From DATJHM01 sp035493895 (GTDB taxonomy: Bacteria; Chloroflexota; Ktedonobacteria; Ktedonobacterales; Ktedonobacteraceae), in contig DATJHM010000232.1 in the NCBI GenBank assembly GCA_035493895.1, forward strand, positions 1 through 55,964: a DNA stretch of 55,964 nt, given 5' to 3'. This document shows positions 8,995 to 18,283 of this stretch, piece by piece. The translations under genes were made by a program, and so were the position numbers. A model generated the notes under the pieces. That model made no database searches. It was not told the origin of the DNA and saw nothing but the letters and a program-made list of their open reading frames with translations. Position 1 is the first letter of the stretch; each line of letters starts with the position of its first letter.

Positions 8995-11415
8995 CTAATT
9001 GGGGCAAGAATTATTATTCTGACGTACGCCAATTGAATCAAAGCTATGTTGAGCGGTATTCTGCGCATCTTGCCCCAGAACATAGATCAAATTCTGTGTG
9101 CTGGTTGGATCGACGACCAGACTTTTCGCGCTGGCAAGATAGCTGGTCGAAGCGAACTGATTGACCAGTTGCATCGACAGCCCGGGAGCCATCGCGCCAC
9201 CACCGCCATTGCTGGTCGGGGTCGGCGTCACAGCAGTCGTCGACGGCGTATTGGGAGCTATTTTCAGCTCCAGAATGCGGCTATTCGCGCTATCCAGAAT
9301 AAAGAGGTGAGGATTTTTATCATCGCTCAACGTACCGGCAGCCATGCTTGTTGCCCCAGAAAGCTGAAGGAAGGTCGAAGAAGTCGTCGTGGGGGGCATC
9401 GGCACAGGCGTTGCAGCCGTGTACGAGGCAGGATCGATATTTAACGAAGCGGGCATATTTCCTTGCAAGATCACATCGCTTGGCGTGGCTGTATTCTTCA
9501 CAAACTGTACGCTCTTCAAGCTATCGGCATTATCGAGAATAAAGAGTTGCCGTTGTGGAAAGGCAACCATGCTCACAATAGCGGAACCAGAGATCGTTGA
9601 ACTGGTCTGTTCAGGAGCTGCGAACTGATTATTCGTCAGGCTATAGTACAGAATAATAATATTGGACGGCGTTGCTTTGGAAACCAGCGCGAGAAAGACA
9701 TCGCCCCCCCAGGCCGTTACCGCCTCCGGCGTGTAATTCCCCTGAGTCGTCAGGCTCTTCGTCACATCGGCCTCCGCGCCAGCCGTGGGAAGATTGCCCT
9801 GAGCGTCCGGCTGAAAGATATAGAGCTTATAGGAGCGAGGAGGATTCTGTGCATCTTGCTGAGAGGTCAACACAATCAGCTTCGTATTATCGCCCGCAAT
9901 CATTTCGACATAATTATCAGGTTGCAGCGTCAGCTTCGTCAGATGTTGCATCTGGCTATCAAAGAGATAGAGATTGTGGTCTTCACCCAGCGCATAGAAA
10001 AACTCTTTTGTGCCATTTTTCACAACGGCCAGACTCTTGAAAGCCACGGGAGTAAACGAAGCGGGCTCCGTCGTGGACACATTTTTCGTGTTCGAGCAGG
10101 CGAGAGCTGTGATATTATTCTTCTGATTATAAGACGCATAGGCCAGTTTGAAAGAGGTGGCCAGATCCTTGCGAAGATCATCCAGGCGTTTAGCTTGATC
10201 GGAGCTCAAAGAATCCTGTGGGAACGCTTTTTGTGCGAGCGAGAGATTTGAGAGAGCCGAAATAGGATCATTCTTTGCCAGACTTGCATTCGCATTTTTA
10301 ATATCCTGATCGACCGTATTTAGCGCCTGATTCGTAATATTGTTCTTATTGAAGAGATAGTAGCCGCCAGCACTGAGCGCAATGATAAGCAGGACTAAGA
10401 CAGCGAGGCTGGGATAGAGAAGGCGCCTGCGGCGAGAATGCGCACGTGCGACACTTTTATAGGCCAGACCGCCATCGGGGGAAGGGAGCGCACCACTATT
10501 GACGCGCAAGGAAGCACCCGGCATGCGTCCGCTCTCCATCTGAGAGGAGAACGCCTGCATACCCACAGGAAACTGGTTCATAATCGCCGTATTTTCCTTG
10601 GATACTTCACGCCCACCGCCCACAGGGACGGGATGACGAATGCCAGCAGGCTCGCTGCCAACTTCCTGAATGCGAATAACGATGGCAGTAATATTATCGG
10701 GGCCACCATTCTCATTTGCGCGTTCTATCAGGCGATAGACACTTTCCTGAGGTTGATACTGATCGACAATGGAACAGAGATCCTCATCGCTCACCAGGCC
10801 AGAGAGCCCATCTGAACAGAGAACAAGGGTATCCCCCTCCTCCAGGCGTTCAATGAACATATCGATTTCAACTTCGGCCTGAGTGCCCAGACTGCGCGTA
10901 ATCACATTGCGTTGTGCATGCGAACGAGCCTGATCGCGAGTAAGCAAACCGGCACGCACCTGCTCTTCAACCCAGGAATGATCTTGCGAGACCTGTTTGA
11001 CCGTGCTGTGGTGAACCATATACGCGCGGCTATCCCCTACATTAGCAATATAGGCCATATCGCCACGGAGTCCCATAGCCACACACGTCGTTCCCATGCC
11101 GCTTCTCGTCATATTCTCAGCTGCGCGCTGATGAATCAGGGCATTTGCACGCTTAATCGCTTGCTCCAGAGAGACGGCAACATCTTCATTGTCGTCCTGG
11201 TAATAGACATTGCTGACTGTATCAACAGCTATCTCGCTTGCGACTTCACCCGCTGCATGTCCACCCATGCCGTCAGCCACAATGAAAAGTGCGCCTTTTC
11301 GTGTCATAACCTGCTGATCCTGAGGTATGACATAGGCCATATTATCTTCATTATGGGGACGTTTGCGGCCAACATCTGTTAACTGTGCAACATCGAGCCG
11401 AAGTTGTTTGGACAA
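8995..11415 (-). CDS. Membrane-anchored PP2C-type Ser/Thr phosphatase with large ectodomain
   Basis: 806 residues. Residues about 1-245 form a PP2C (Stp1/PrpC-like) metal-dependent phosphatase with the metal-binding motifs TDVGRKRPHNEDN, VADGMGGHAAGE, VGDSRAY, CSDGLSGLV and GGPDNITAIVI. A linker leads to one transmembrane helix at about 335-357 (LAVLVLLIIALSAGGYYLF). The remaining 450 or so residues are predicted outside the cell and contain repeated beta-strand units of beta-propeller type, with a Thr/Pro-rich stretch (TTAVTPTPTSNGGGG). The start is TTG at 11415 after GGGAGAG. Such proteins oppose Ser/Thr kinases of the PknB type, but no kinase lies beside it. The ectodomain may sense the envelope; this is inference. 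Confidence 0.88.
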   Translation of the reverse strand: MSKQLRLDVAQLTDVGRKRPHNEDNMAYVIPQDQQVMTRKGALFIVADGMGGHAAGEVASEIAVDTVSNVYYQDDNEDVAVSLEQAIKRANALIHQRAAENMTRSGMGTTCVAMGLRGDMAYIANVGDSRAYMVHHSTVKQVSQDHSWVEEQVRAGLLTRDQARSHAQRNVITRSLGTQAEVEIDMFIERLEEGDTLVLCSDGLSGLVSDEDLCSIVDQYQPQESVYRLIERANENGGPDNITAIVIRIQEVGSEPAGIRHPVPVGGGREVSKENTAIMNQFPVGMQAFSSQMESGRMPGASLRVNSGALPSPDGGLAYKSVARAHSRRRRLLYPSLAVLVLLIIALSAGGYYLFNKNNITNQALNTVDQDIKNANASLAKNDPISALSNLSLAQKAFPQDSLSSDQAKRLDDLRKDLATSFKLAYASYNQKNNITALACSNTKNVSTTEPASFTPVAFKSLAVVKNGTKEFFYALGEDHNLYLFDSQMQHLTKLTLQPDNYVEMIAGDNTKLIVLTSQQDAQNPPRSYKLYIFQPDAQGNLPTAGAEADVTKSLTTQGNYTPEAVTAWGGDVFLALVSKATPSNIIILYYSLTNNQFAAPEQTSSTISGSAIVSMVAFPQRQLFILDNADSLKSVQFVKNTATPSDVILQGNMPASLNIDPASYTAATPVPMPPTTTSSTFLQLSGATSMAAGTLSDDKNPHLFILDSANSRILELKIAPNTPSTTAVTPTPTSNGGGGAMAPGLSMQLVNQFASTSYLASAKSLVVDPTSTQNLIYVLGQDAQNTAQHSFDSIGVRQNNNSCPN

Positions 11416-11601
11416 CGCGCTTCTCTCCCGTAATTCAGTAGCTCTCGATCTGTGCGCTAGGCAATTGCTGGAACTTTAGGCTATAATACACCGATGTAAA
11501 GAAAAACGCAATGTGCTATTTCTTTCATCTGACGCTATATCTTCTCCTGGCTACTACCTATACAGATTACTGCACCTGAGTATACTCTTTCATATCTCAG
11601 C

Positions 11602-12918
11602 ATGCAAGATATTCAGCTACCGGTACTAGCAGAGGCAAGCAAAAAGGTCACTATGCACTCATCCGAAGAACGAGAACTTTTCACCTGTGTTGAGTCCCAA
11701 CTGCCCCATTACCTGGCAGAGGCTGAGGCATGGTTAGCGACAACAAACACAGATGAGCAATCAGGCATCTTACTACAGGATGCCATAGACCAACAATTGC
11801 AACAAAGAGGGCTCTTTCCAGAAGTACTCGATCGCGAGAAATCCGTGCTTTGTACGGAAAAAGCAGGAGCCACATCTCCAACGCTGCTTCTCTATTATCA
11901 CTATGACAGGACAGAGAATGCAAGGGGGCTCCTCCCTTTTCTCGCATCCCTGGCAGTACTCGACCTCTATCATAGACTGGACAGGCCACTGCCCATAAAC
12001 GTCAAATGGCTGATTGATGGCAGTGGTGCGAGAAAATTTTTCCCCGCATCTGAAGGAAGAGCATCCCTCGCAGCAGATTACATCCTCTGGCACAGAGCAC
12101 AGCAAGCAACAGAATCGGCTCCCTCACTGGCATTAGGCGTCAAGGGGTACCTGAGCGTCTCTCTCAGCGTAGAAACGGCAGCAGCACCACTCGCCTCTAG
12201 CTATGGGGCCGTGTTGCCCAATGCAGCCTGGCGCTTGCTCTGGGCCTTGAACAGCTTGAAAACTGCCCACGAGGATATTCTCATAGAGGGCTTCTACGAC
12301 ACACTTGTGCCAGCAGATGACCAGCTTCTCGAAGATTTGTACACCTTGCCAGTTTCGCTACTGCCAGATGGCGATCAAGCAGCACTGCCTCCCTATCTGC
12401 TACAACTTCACGGATTTCAATTGCACTATGCTCATTTATTGCTACCAACCTGCTCAATTATTCGCATTGAAAGTCAGCTACCCGGTCTTGCGCTGGGGAA
12501 CGCTCCGGCCCATCTGCCACAACAGGCGCAGGCGCAGGTAGACTTTTACCTCGTGCCCGCGCAAGATCCCGAGGACATCTTCGCGAAGGTCCAGCAGCAT
12601 TTACAGCAACAGGACTTCCCTGATATCGTGCTTCAGCAGCATGCCGCCTCTTATGCCGCCAGCATACCGCTCACCCATCCTTTCGTCACCAGCATGCAAG
12701 AGACAATCACCCTGGCGAATGGTACAGCGCCCAATGTGCTCCCATTGACAGCAGAAAACTTTCCGTTCGCCAGTTCCGCACAGATACCACCGCTGCTCGT
12801 CTACACGCTGGGCAGGATGACAGCAAAAGAGGATACGATGCTCGATGCTGCAAGCTATGCGAGCGCAATCAAGCAATTGATGTTGCTTTTAGAGAGATTG
12901 GGGAGAGAGCAACATTGA
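11602..12918 (+). CDS. M20-peptidase-like protein lacking most metal ligands
   Basis: 438 residues with the overall layout of M20/CNDP dipeptidases. LLLYYHYDRTEN sits where active members have the GHxD motif, LGVKGYLSVSLSVE begins a dimerisation-type domain, and a C-terminal return follows. The second Asp (SDDKG region), the catalytic Glu-Glu pair (here LIDGSGAR) and the final His (here LGRMTAKEDTM) are not recognisable, so hydrolysis is doubtful. It could be a binding or regulatory homologue. It is divergently transcribed from the PP2C gene; an exact TATAAT lies at 11482-11487, but without a good -35 box. Residue positions were judged by eye. Confidence 0.6.
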   Translation: MQDIQLPVLAEASKKVTMHSSEERELFTCVESQLPHYLAEAEAWLATTNTDEQSGILLQDAIDQQLQQRGLFPEVLDREKSVLCTEKAGATSPTLLLYYHYDRTENARGLLPFLASLAVLDLYHRLDRPLPINVKWLIDGSGARKFFPASEGRASLAADYILWHRAQQATESAPSLALGVKGYLSVSLSVETAAAPLASSYGAVLPNAAWRLLWALNSLKTAHEDILIEGFYDTLVPADDQLLEDLYTLPVSLLPDGDQAALPPYLLQLHGFQLHYAHLLLPTCSIIRIESQLPGLALGNAPAHLPQQAQAQVDFYLVPAQDPEDIFAKVQQHLQQQDFPDIVLQQHAASYAASIPLTHPFVTSMQETITLANGTAPNVLPLTAENFPFASSAQIPPLLVYTLGRMTAKEDTMLDAASYASAIKQLMLLLERLGREQH

Positions 12919-13199
12919 TCAACGGAAACCGGCGACACAAACGTTTAGACAAAGGAAAGATCTGAGAAAGAGACAGGCAAATCGGGTCATTCCCTATACC
13001 ATTCCATCCTGGAAGAGTATACTGAAGGGGATATGTAGCTATGTAAAGTGCCTGTTCTTGCATGCAACATACCTCCACACATTGCTACCATAAAAGTAAA
13101 CAATCCCAGGAAGAAAATCCCTGGAAATAAGTACTGGTTATTACTAGCAAATCTGGCATCCTAAAAGTTTGCTATGGACGTTTGAGGAGACCACACAAA

Positions 13200-13344
13200 A
13201 CGAGAAATACGAGCACAGGGAGTAATTCTCGTGCCTGTAGCGGCTTCCATTTTCCCGTTAGCGAGCACAAGCGGAAAAGGTCCAGGCTTGTTACCGCGTG
13301 AAATCCAGAGTCGTTTATAGAGCAGTGAGGAGAACGCTGTCAAT
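13200..13344 (+). promoter_or_regulatory. Structured 5' leader of the exopolysaccharide operon
   Basis: The stretch 12919-13344 has no gene. Its last 145 bases contain a perfect 7-bp stem ACGAGAA/TTCTCGT (13200-13206 with 13226-13232) and a 6-bp stem ACAAGC/GCTTGT (13267-13272 with 13286-13291), ending in GTGAGGAG before the first gene. This may be a regulatory leader. It does not clearly match the c-di-GMP riboswitch consensus as I know it. Confidence 0.3.
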
Positions 13345-14538
13345 ATGCATATTGGTATCAACGCTCAATTGCTGTCCTTCGGTCAAAATTATCGCAACGG
13401 TGGAGTTAGCCGATACATCAGATATTTGCTAAAGGCCCTGAGCGAGCGGCCAGGGGAGCATACATATACAATATTCGTGAATGGGCTGGAAGTGGTAGAG
13501 CAGCTAGGAGTGCATCACGAACAAATGCGCTTTCTCTCCGCGCCCTGGCCAGAGGCACGGCCAGCAGCGCGGGTGAGCTGGGAACAATTGAGTTTGCCCA
13601 CCCTGATCCGTCGACACCAGATAGAAGTTTTGCATTCTCCAGTCAACGTTTTGCCCAGATGGCTGCCCGGCGCATGTGCGAGCGTAGTAACGCTGCATGA
13701 CCTGGCATTTTTGCGTTTTCCAGAAGTACTCACACGAGCGAAGCGCATGTATCATCAAACATTTACCGTGCACAGTTTGCGGCAGGCCTCACTCGTGATA
13801 GCAGTTTCAGAAAGCACAAAACAGGATGCGCATGAGCTGGTAGGCATTCCCAATGAGCGCATAAAAACGGTCTATACCTGTATCGACGATCGCTTTTCGA
13901 ACGTATTTGAAAATAATAGTGTGCAGGCCTTCCGCCAACAGCACGGCTTCTCTGACGGTTATATCTTCTTTTTAGGTACGCTCGAGCCACGCAAAAACGT
14001 CACAACGTTACTCGAGGCGTATGCGCACCTGCGTCAGACCTATCAGAGACGAGAAAAGCTCGTCTTAGCTGGTGGGAAGGGATGGCTGTATGAAGAGATC
14101 TTTGCGAGAGTACGTCAGCTCGGGCTCGAATCCGAGGTAATATTTCCAGGCTTTGTCGCTGACACAGAGCAGGCGCTCTGGTATCGTGCATCTTCAGCCT
14201 TTGTCTATCCTTCGCTGTACGAGGGCTTTGGTATCCCTGTTGCTGAAGCACTTGCATGCGGAGTACCGACAGTCACCTCAACCGTTTCCAGCCTACCAGA
14301 GGCGGGAGCAGGAGTAGCACTGTGTGTTGAGCCGCAGGACGTTCCAGGGCTGAGCGAGGCGATGCAGAGGGCACTGACAGATGAGCACTATCGCAATCGC
14401 TGTGAGCAGCAGGCACCTGCCATAGCGAAAAAATTTTCAGCGCAGGGTATGGCAGAACAAACGATAGCAGCGTATGAACAGGCCGTCGTTCTACAGGCAC
14501 AACGGAGGCGGTCGCATCATCCTACTTTTGTTCACTAA
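13345..14538 (+). CDS. GT4-family glycosyltransferase (first gene of EPS operon)
   Basis: 397-residue GT-B glycosyltransferase. The N-terminal acceptor domain begins with a glycine-rich loop in the segment NYRNGGVSRYIRYL. The C-terminal nucleotide-sugar domain shows FLGTLEPRKNVTTLLEAY and the E-x7-E signature in YPSLYEGFGIPVAEALACG. It probably transfers a hexose from a nucleotide sugar onto the lipid-linked exopolysaccharide repeat unit at the inner face of the membrane. The ATG is preceded by GAGGAGAAC. It leads the plus-strand operon that continues with the priming transferase 46 bases downstream. Donor and acceptor sugars are unknown. Confidence 0.9.
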   Translation: MHIGINAQLLSFGQNYRNGGVSRYIRYLLKALSERPGEHTYTIFVNGLEVVEQLGVHHEQMRFLSAPWPEARPAARVSWEQLSLPTLIRRHQIEVLHSPVNVLPRWLPGACASVVTLHDLAFLRFPEVLTRAKRMYHQTFTVHSLRQASLVIAVSESTKQDAHELVGIPNERIKTVYTCIDDRFSNVFENNSVQAFRQQHGFSDGYIFFLGTLEPRKNVTTLLEAYAHLRQTYQRREKLVLAGGKGWLYEEIFARVRQLGLESEVIFPGFVADTEQALWYRASSAFVYPSLYEGFGIPVAEALACGVPTVTSTVSSLPEAGAGVALCVEPQDVPGLSEAMQRALTDEHYRNRCEQQAPAIAKKFSAQGMAEQTIAAYEQAVVLQAQRRRSHHPTFVH

Positions 14539-14584
14539 TCGTATAACAAAAGATCAAGAAGTTGTATGGTAAAAGATTAAAAAT

Positions 14585-16174
14585 ATGGCACGAATCGTGA
14601 AAAGTAGTGAGCTAAGCGAAATAACACAGGCCAATACAGAACAGACAGGGGTTTCTGCGATGACAGAAGGTGGCTCGGGCGCAACGGGCGCGATCACAAA
14701 AGTCATTTCCAGACGGAGATCTCACCGTCACCAATGGCGCATCTTCGAAATCATCTGTATGCTCGTACTTGATACCGCACTCATAGATGCTGCGTATCAT
14801 ACGGCAAATACATTAAGAACCTTCCTACAGACTAGCGAATACTTTCTCTACTATCGTACGCAAATTTTTGGCAATACAAGCACAAATGGCACATTTAACG
14901 AATCAATAGCGCTGGAACTTAGCATTCTCTTTGGCGCATTATTGCTCTTTGCGATGCGGGGTCTCTATCGCCTGCGCCTGACGGGAAGCTGGTTTCGCCA
15001 ATCCTGGATTATTATCAGTACATCGACGATGGGGCTGGCGGTCCTGATCACCTACTACTTTATCTTTCTGCCACCATCCAGTTCGCGTGTGATCTTTCCC
15101 TTAACGTGGGCAGTAGCGATTCTGATGCTCTGCATAGGTCGTCTTATCGTATCGATCACCATGGGTCTGCTCTATCGTTTAGGGCTGGGGGAAACGCGCC
15201 TGCTGGTCGTGGGCTCGGGACATCTGGGGAAAATGGTCATGCAGCATATTGCGGCCAACCCCAACCTGGGCTACTCCATCGTAGGTTTTCTGCATGATAT
15301 GAATGAGCCACCCAGCGACTTCGGACGCTTCAAAATGCTGGGAACGCTGGATGATCTGGGCATGGCGATTCGCTCGATGCAGGTTGATGAAGTGATCATC
15401 GCGCTTCCCTCGTATATGCACCAGCACGCGATCAAAAGCGTGAAACTGTGCGAGCGGCTGGGAGCTTCTTTTAAATTGATTCCCGATCTGTACGAGATGA
15501 ATCTTTCGCGCATCGATATGGAAGCCATCGAAGGGATTCCCCTGATTGGCATCAAACAGATCTCGCTAAACACCGTGCAACGATTGATCACACGCATGGT
15601 GGATATTGCCATCTCCTCGCTGGCATTGCTGATCGGGTCGCCAATCTGGCTGTGTATAGCGTTAGCCGTGCGCCTCAACTCAGCGGGGCCGATTATTTAT
15701 AAGCAGACCAGAATCGGGATCAATGGCAAGCCATTTGGGATTATGAAGTTCCGCTCAATGTATAAAGATGCGGATCAGCGGCTGGCCCAATTGATGGCCC
15801 AAAACGAGGCACAGGGGCCATTGTTTAAAATGAAGGATGATCCACGCGCGACGCCCGTGGGCAAATTTTTGCGGCGCACCAGCCTGGACGAGATTCCGCA
15901 GTTTATCAACGTATTAAAAGGGGATATGAGCCTGGTAGGTCCACGGCCTCCACTTCTCAGCGAAGTCGCGCAATATGAGGAATGGCAGAAAGCGAGACTG
16001 GCGATTAAACCCGGTTTAAGTGGTCTCTCACAGGTGCGGGGGCGCAGTAATTTGAGCTTTGATGAGATCGTACTCATGGACCTGTACTATATTGAAAACT
16101 GGTCATTACGCCTCTACTTCCAGATCTTATTGCGCACTGTTCCAGCTGTCTTATTCAATCGAGGAGCATATTAA
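14585..16174 (+). CDS. Polyprenyl-phosphate glycosylphosphotransferase (WbaP/CpsE-like priming enzyme)
   Basis: 529 residues. It starts exopolysaccharide assembly by moving a sugar-1-phosphate from a UDP-sugar to undecaprenyl phosphate. Four N-terminal membrane helices (about residues 55-215) are followed by a Rossmann-like domain (LLVVGSGHLGKMVMQHI), a fifth membrane or reentrant helix (about 340-362), and the bacterial sugar transferase domain. That domain has KQTRIGINGKPFGIMKFRSM, RRTSLDEIPQFINVLKGDMS and LVGPRPPL, the last carrying the conserved GPRPP. The length is normal for the family. The stop codon lies four bases before the next glycosyltransferase start, so the two are translationally linked. 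Confidence 0.93.
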   Translation: MARIVKSSELSEITQANTEQTGVSAMTEGGSGATGAITKVISRRRSHRHQWRIFEIICMLVLDTALIDAAYHTANTLRTFLQTSEYFLYYRTQIFGNTSTNGTFNESIALELSILFGALLLFAMRGLYRLRLTGSWFRQSWIIISTSTMGLAVLITYYFIFLPPSSSRVIFPLTWAVAILMLCIGRLIVSITMGLLYRLGLGETRLLVVGSGHLGKMVMQHIAANPNLGYSIVGFLHDMNEPPSDFGRFKMLGTLDDLGMAIRSMQVDEVIIALPSYMHQHAIKSVKLCERLGASFKLIPDLYEMNLSRIDMEAIEGIPLIGIKQISLNTVQRLITRMVDIAISSLALLIGSPIWLCIALAVRLNSAGPIIYKQTRIGINGKPFGIMKFRSMYKDADQRLAQLMAQNEAQGPLFKMKDDPRATPVGKFLRRTSLDEIPQFINVLKGDMSLVGPRPPLLSEVAQYEEWQKARLAIKPGLSGLSQVRGRSNLSFDEIVLMDLYYIENWSLRLYFQILLRTVPAVLFNRGAY

Positions 16175-16178
16175 TCAG

Positions 16179-17324
16179 ATGAAAGTTGCATTGGTTCACG
16201 ACTATCTCAACCAGATGGGTGGAGCAGAACGCGTCGTCATGGCCTTCCACGAGATTTTCCCTGAGGCCCCGGTTTACACATCGATCTACGATCCTCAGCG
16301 TGTTGACCCGGCCTTCCAGAAAATGGATATTCGCACCTCATTCATGCAAAAACTGCCGCTGGTCACCAAACATCATCAGCCATTTTTGCCGCTCTATCCC
16401 TTTGCGATGGAGCAGATGGATCTGCGCGGCTATGATCTGGTTCTCAGCAGTTCCAGCGCATTTGGGAAAGGCGTGCTCACACGGCCTGAGACCATGCATA
16501 TCTGCTACTGTCATACGCCCATGCGCTGGTGCTGGAATTATGATGAATATGTGGAGCGAGAACAGCTAGGAAGGGTTTCGCGCAGTGTCCTGCCGTTTTT
16601 AATCACCGGGATGCGTCTCTGGGATCAAACCTCGGCAATGCGCGTGGACGAATTTATCGCCAATTCGCCGATCGTAGCGGAACGGATTAAAAAGTATTAT
16701 CGGCGCGAAGCAGTGATTATTCCGCCCCCGGTCGAAGCAGAGCGCTTCCAGTTTGATCCCGCGACACAACCGGAGGACTACTTTCTGCTCCTCGGGCGTA
16801 TGGTCCCTTACAAGCGCTTTGATCTGGCAATCAAAGCCTGCACTGCATTAGGGCTGCCCCTGGTGGTGATCGGCGAAGGGCGCGATAAGGAGCAGTTGCA
16901 ACAGATGGCAGGGCCAACGATTCGTTTCCTTGGTCGACTCACCGATGAAGAAGTGCTTCATTACTATGCACATTGTCGTGCATTCCTGTTTCCGGGCGAA
17001 GAAGATTTCGGCATCACGCCATTGGAGGCCCAGGCATCAGGACGCCCGATCATCGCCTATGGAGCGGGAGGAGCACTGGCATCAGTCATTGACGGAGTGA
17101 CAGGGCGCTTTTTCCATGAGCAGACAGTGGAAAGTCTGAGCCAGGTGCTGGCAACATTTGATGAGAAGCAATTTGATCCTGAGATTATTCATAATCATGC
17201 GCTTGAATTTGACAAGCCACGTTTTCAAAGACGGATTCAACAATTTATTGAGACAAAACTACAAGAACAAAAATCTAAGATAAGCGGAATCACGCGTACT
17301 TCAACGAATGATCTTGTCAGTTAG
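16179..17324 (+). CDS. GT4-family glycosyltransferase (second of EPS operon)
   Basis: 381-residue GT-B enzyme beginning MKVALVHDYLNQMGGAERV, where GGAERV is the acceptor-side glycine loop. The donor domain shows LLLGRMVPYKRFDLAIKA and the nucleotide-sugar signature FPGEEDFGITPLEAQASGRP. A longer in-frame start lies inside the preceding gene and was rejected, because the ATG at 16179 follows GAGGAGCATATTAATCAG and gives the standard family N-terminus. It probably adds the second or a later sugar of the repeat unit. It is tightly coupled to the priming transferase upstream. Confidence 0.92.
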   Translation: MKVALVHDYLNQMGGAERVVMAFHEIFPEAPVYTSIYDPQRVDPAFQKMDIRTSFMQKLPLVTKHHQPFLPLYPFAMEQMDLRGYDLVLSSSSAFGKGVLTRPETMHICYCHTPMRWCWNYDEYVEREQLGRVSRSVLPFLITGMRLWDQTSAMRVDEFIANSPIVAERIKKYYRREAVIIPPPVEAERFQFDPATQPEDYFLLLGRMVPYKRFDLAIKACTALGLPLVVIGEGRDKEQLQQMAGPTIRFLGRLTDEEVLHYYAHCRAFLFPGEEDFGITPLEAQASGRPIIAYGAGGALASVIDGVTGRFFHEQTVESLSQVLATFDEKQFDPEIIHNHALEFDKPRFQRRIQQFIETKLQEQKSKISGITRTSTNDLVS

Positions 17325-17374
17325 TCAGTGATTCATTATTTGCTATTTTTTTCCATGAGAAAGGGTTCAACACA

Positions 17375-18196
17375 GTGGAACTACGAGCTTACTGGGCAAT
17401 TTTTGTCCGGCGCTTCTGGATAATTGCTCTTATTGTAGGGGTAGTAGCTCTCTATTCAGCATATCAATACTATCACCTGCACAAAACGCCGGGTGCATTA
17501 AAAGCGTACCAATCGACCGTCACAGTGCGCATTGGATTGCTGGATAGTGCCAATCCGACCGATACCAATTATGCTGATTATGTATCTGCATCTGAAGCCC
17601 TGGCAGATGAATTTACCACAGGCCCGGTACTGACTTCACCTGCGTTTACCCAGCAGATCGTGCAACAGATCCAGAGCGAGCGAGCACTGATTGCAAAACG
17701 CTTTCCGGGACAGGATCCTGGAGATATTACCAATGCAGGCGCGATAGCGGGCTCGCTCACAGCGGCGCGCGCCCACAGTCTGGTCACCCTGAGCGTGAGC
17801 TGGGATACGCCAGCGGGCGCCTGGGCCATAGCCGACGCCACGGGCAAAGTGAGCGCAGCAAACATGGGGAAATACATTGATTACGTCGTCCGTTCGAATA
17901 CCAGCGTTGCGCCAGCGAATGGGCAGGGGCAAGCAATGGCATCAGCAGAGGTCGTCAATGCAGCCACCGATCCAGTGAGCATTCCGGGTCCATCGGCGAG
18001 CAAACCGACCATGTTACTGGCCCTGATCGTTGTGGCGCTGATCATCGGGCTGGCCCTGGCATTCTTAGTTGAATATCTTGATGATCGCATTCGTAGTGCA
18101 CATGAGGTTGAGAATTTGCTACAGCTCCCCGTTTACGGAGAGATACCTCCTGCTCCAGCTCCAGGAAAAGAGCGTGCTCGCCCCTCTGCGGCATAG
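17375..18196 (+). CDS. Wzz/CpsC-like polysaccharide chain-length determinant
   Basis: 273-residue membrane protein of the polysaccharide co-polymerase type. One helix lies at about residues 12-34 (FWIIALIVGVVALYSAYQYY) and one at about 209-231. Between them is an external alpha/beta region with a helical middle, and a short cytoplasmic tail follows. The proline before the second helix region (PGPSASKPTMLLALIVVAL) matches the family. The start is GTG after GAGAAAGGG. In Gram-positive type systems the cytoplasmic tail activates a CpsD kinase; here the next gene is a CpsD homologue that seems to lack nucleotide-binding residues. Confidence 0.85.
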   Translation: MELRAYWAIFVRRFWIIALIVGVVALYSAYQYYHLHKTPGALKAYQSTVTVRIGLLDSANPTDTNYADYVSASEALADEFTTGPVLTSPAFTQQIVQQIQSERALIAKRFPGQDPGDITNAGAIAGSLTAARAHSLVTLSVSWDTPAGAWAIADATGKVSAANMGKYIDYVVRSNTSVAPANGQGQAMASAEVVNAATDPVSIPGPSASKPTMLLALIVVALIIGLALAFLVEYLDDRIRSAHEVENLLQLPVYGEIPPAPAPGKERARPSAA

Positions 18197-18283
18197 TGAT
18201 AGGGCTAAACAGATCGCTTGACAGTATGTGAGAAGAGCAATTATAGTACAACGGATTCTCATGCAGAGAACAAGGAGCATTTT

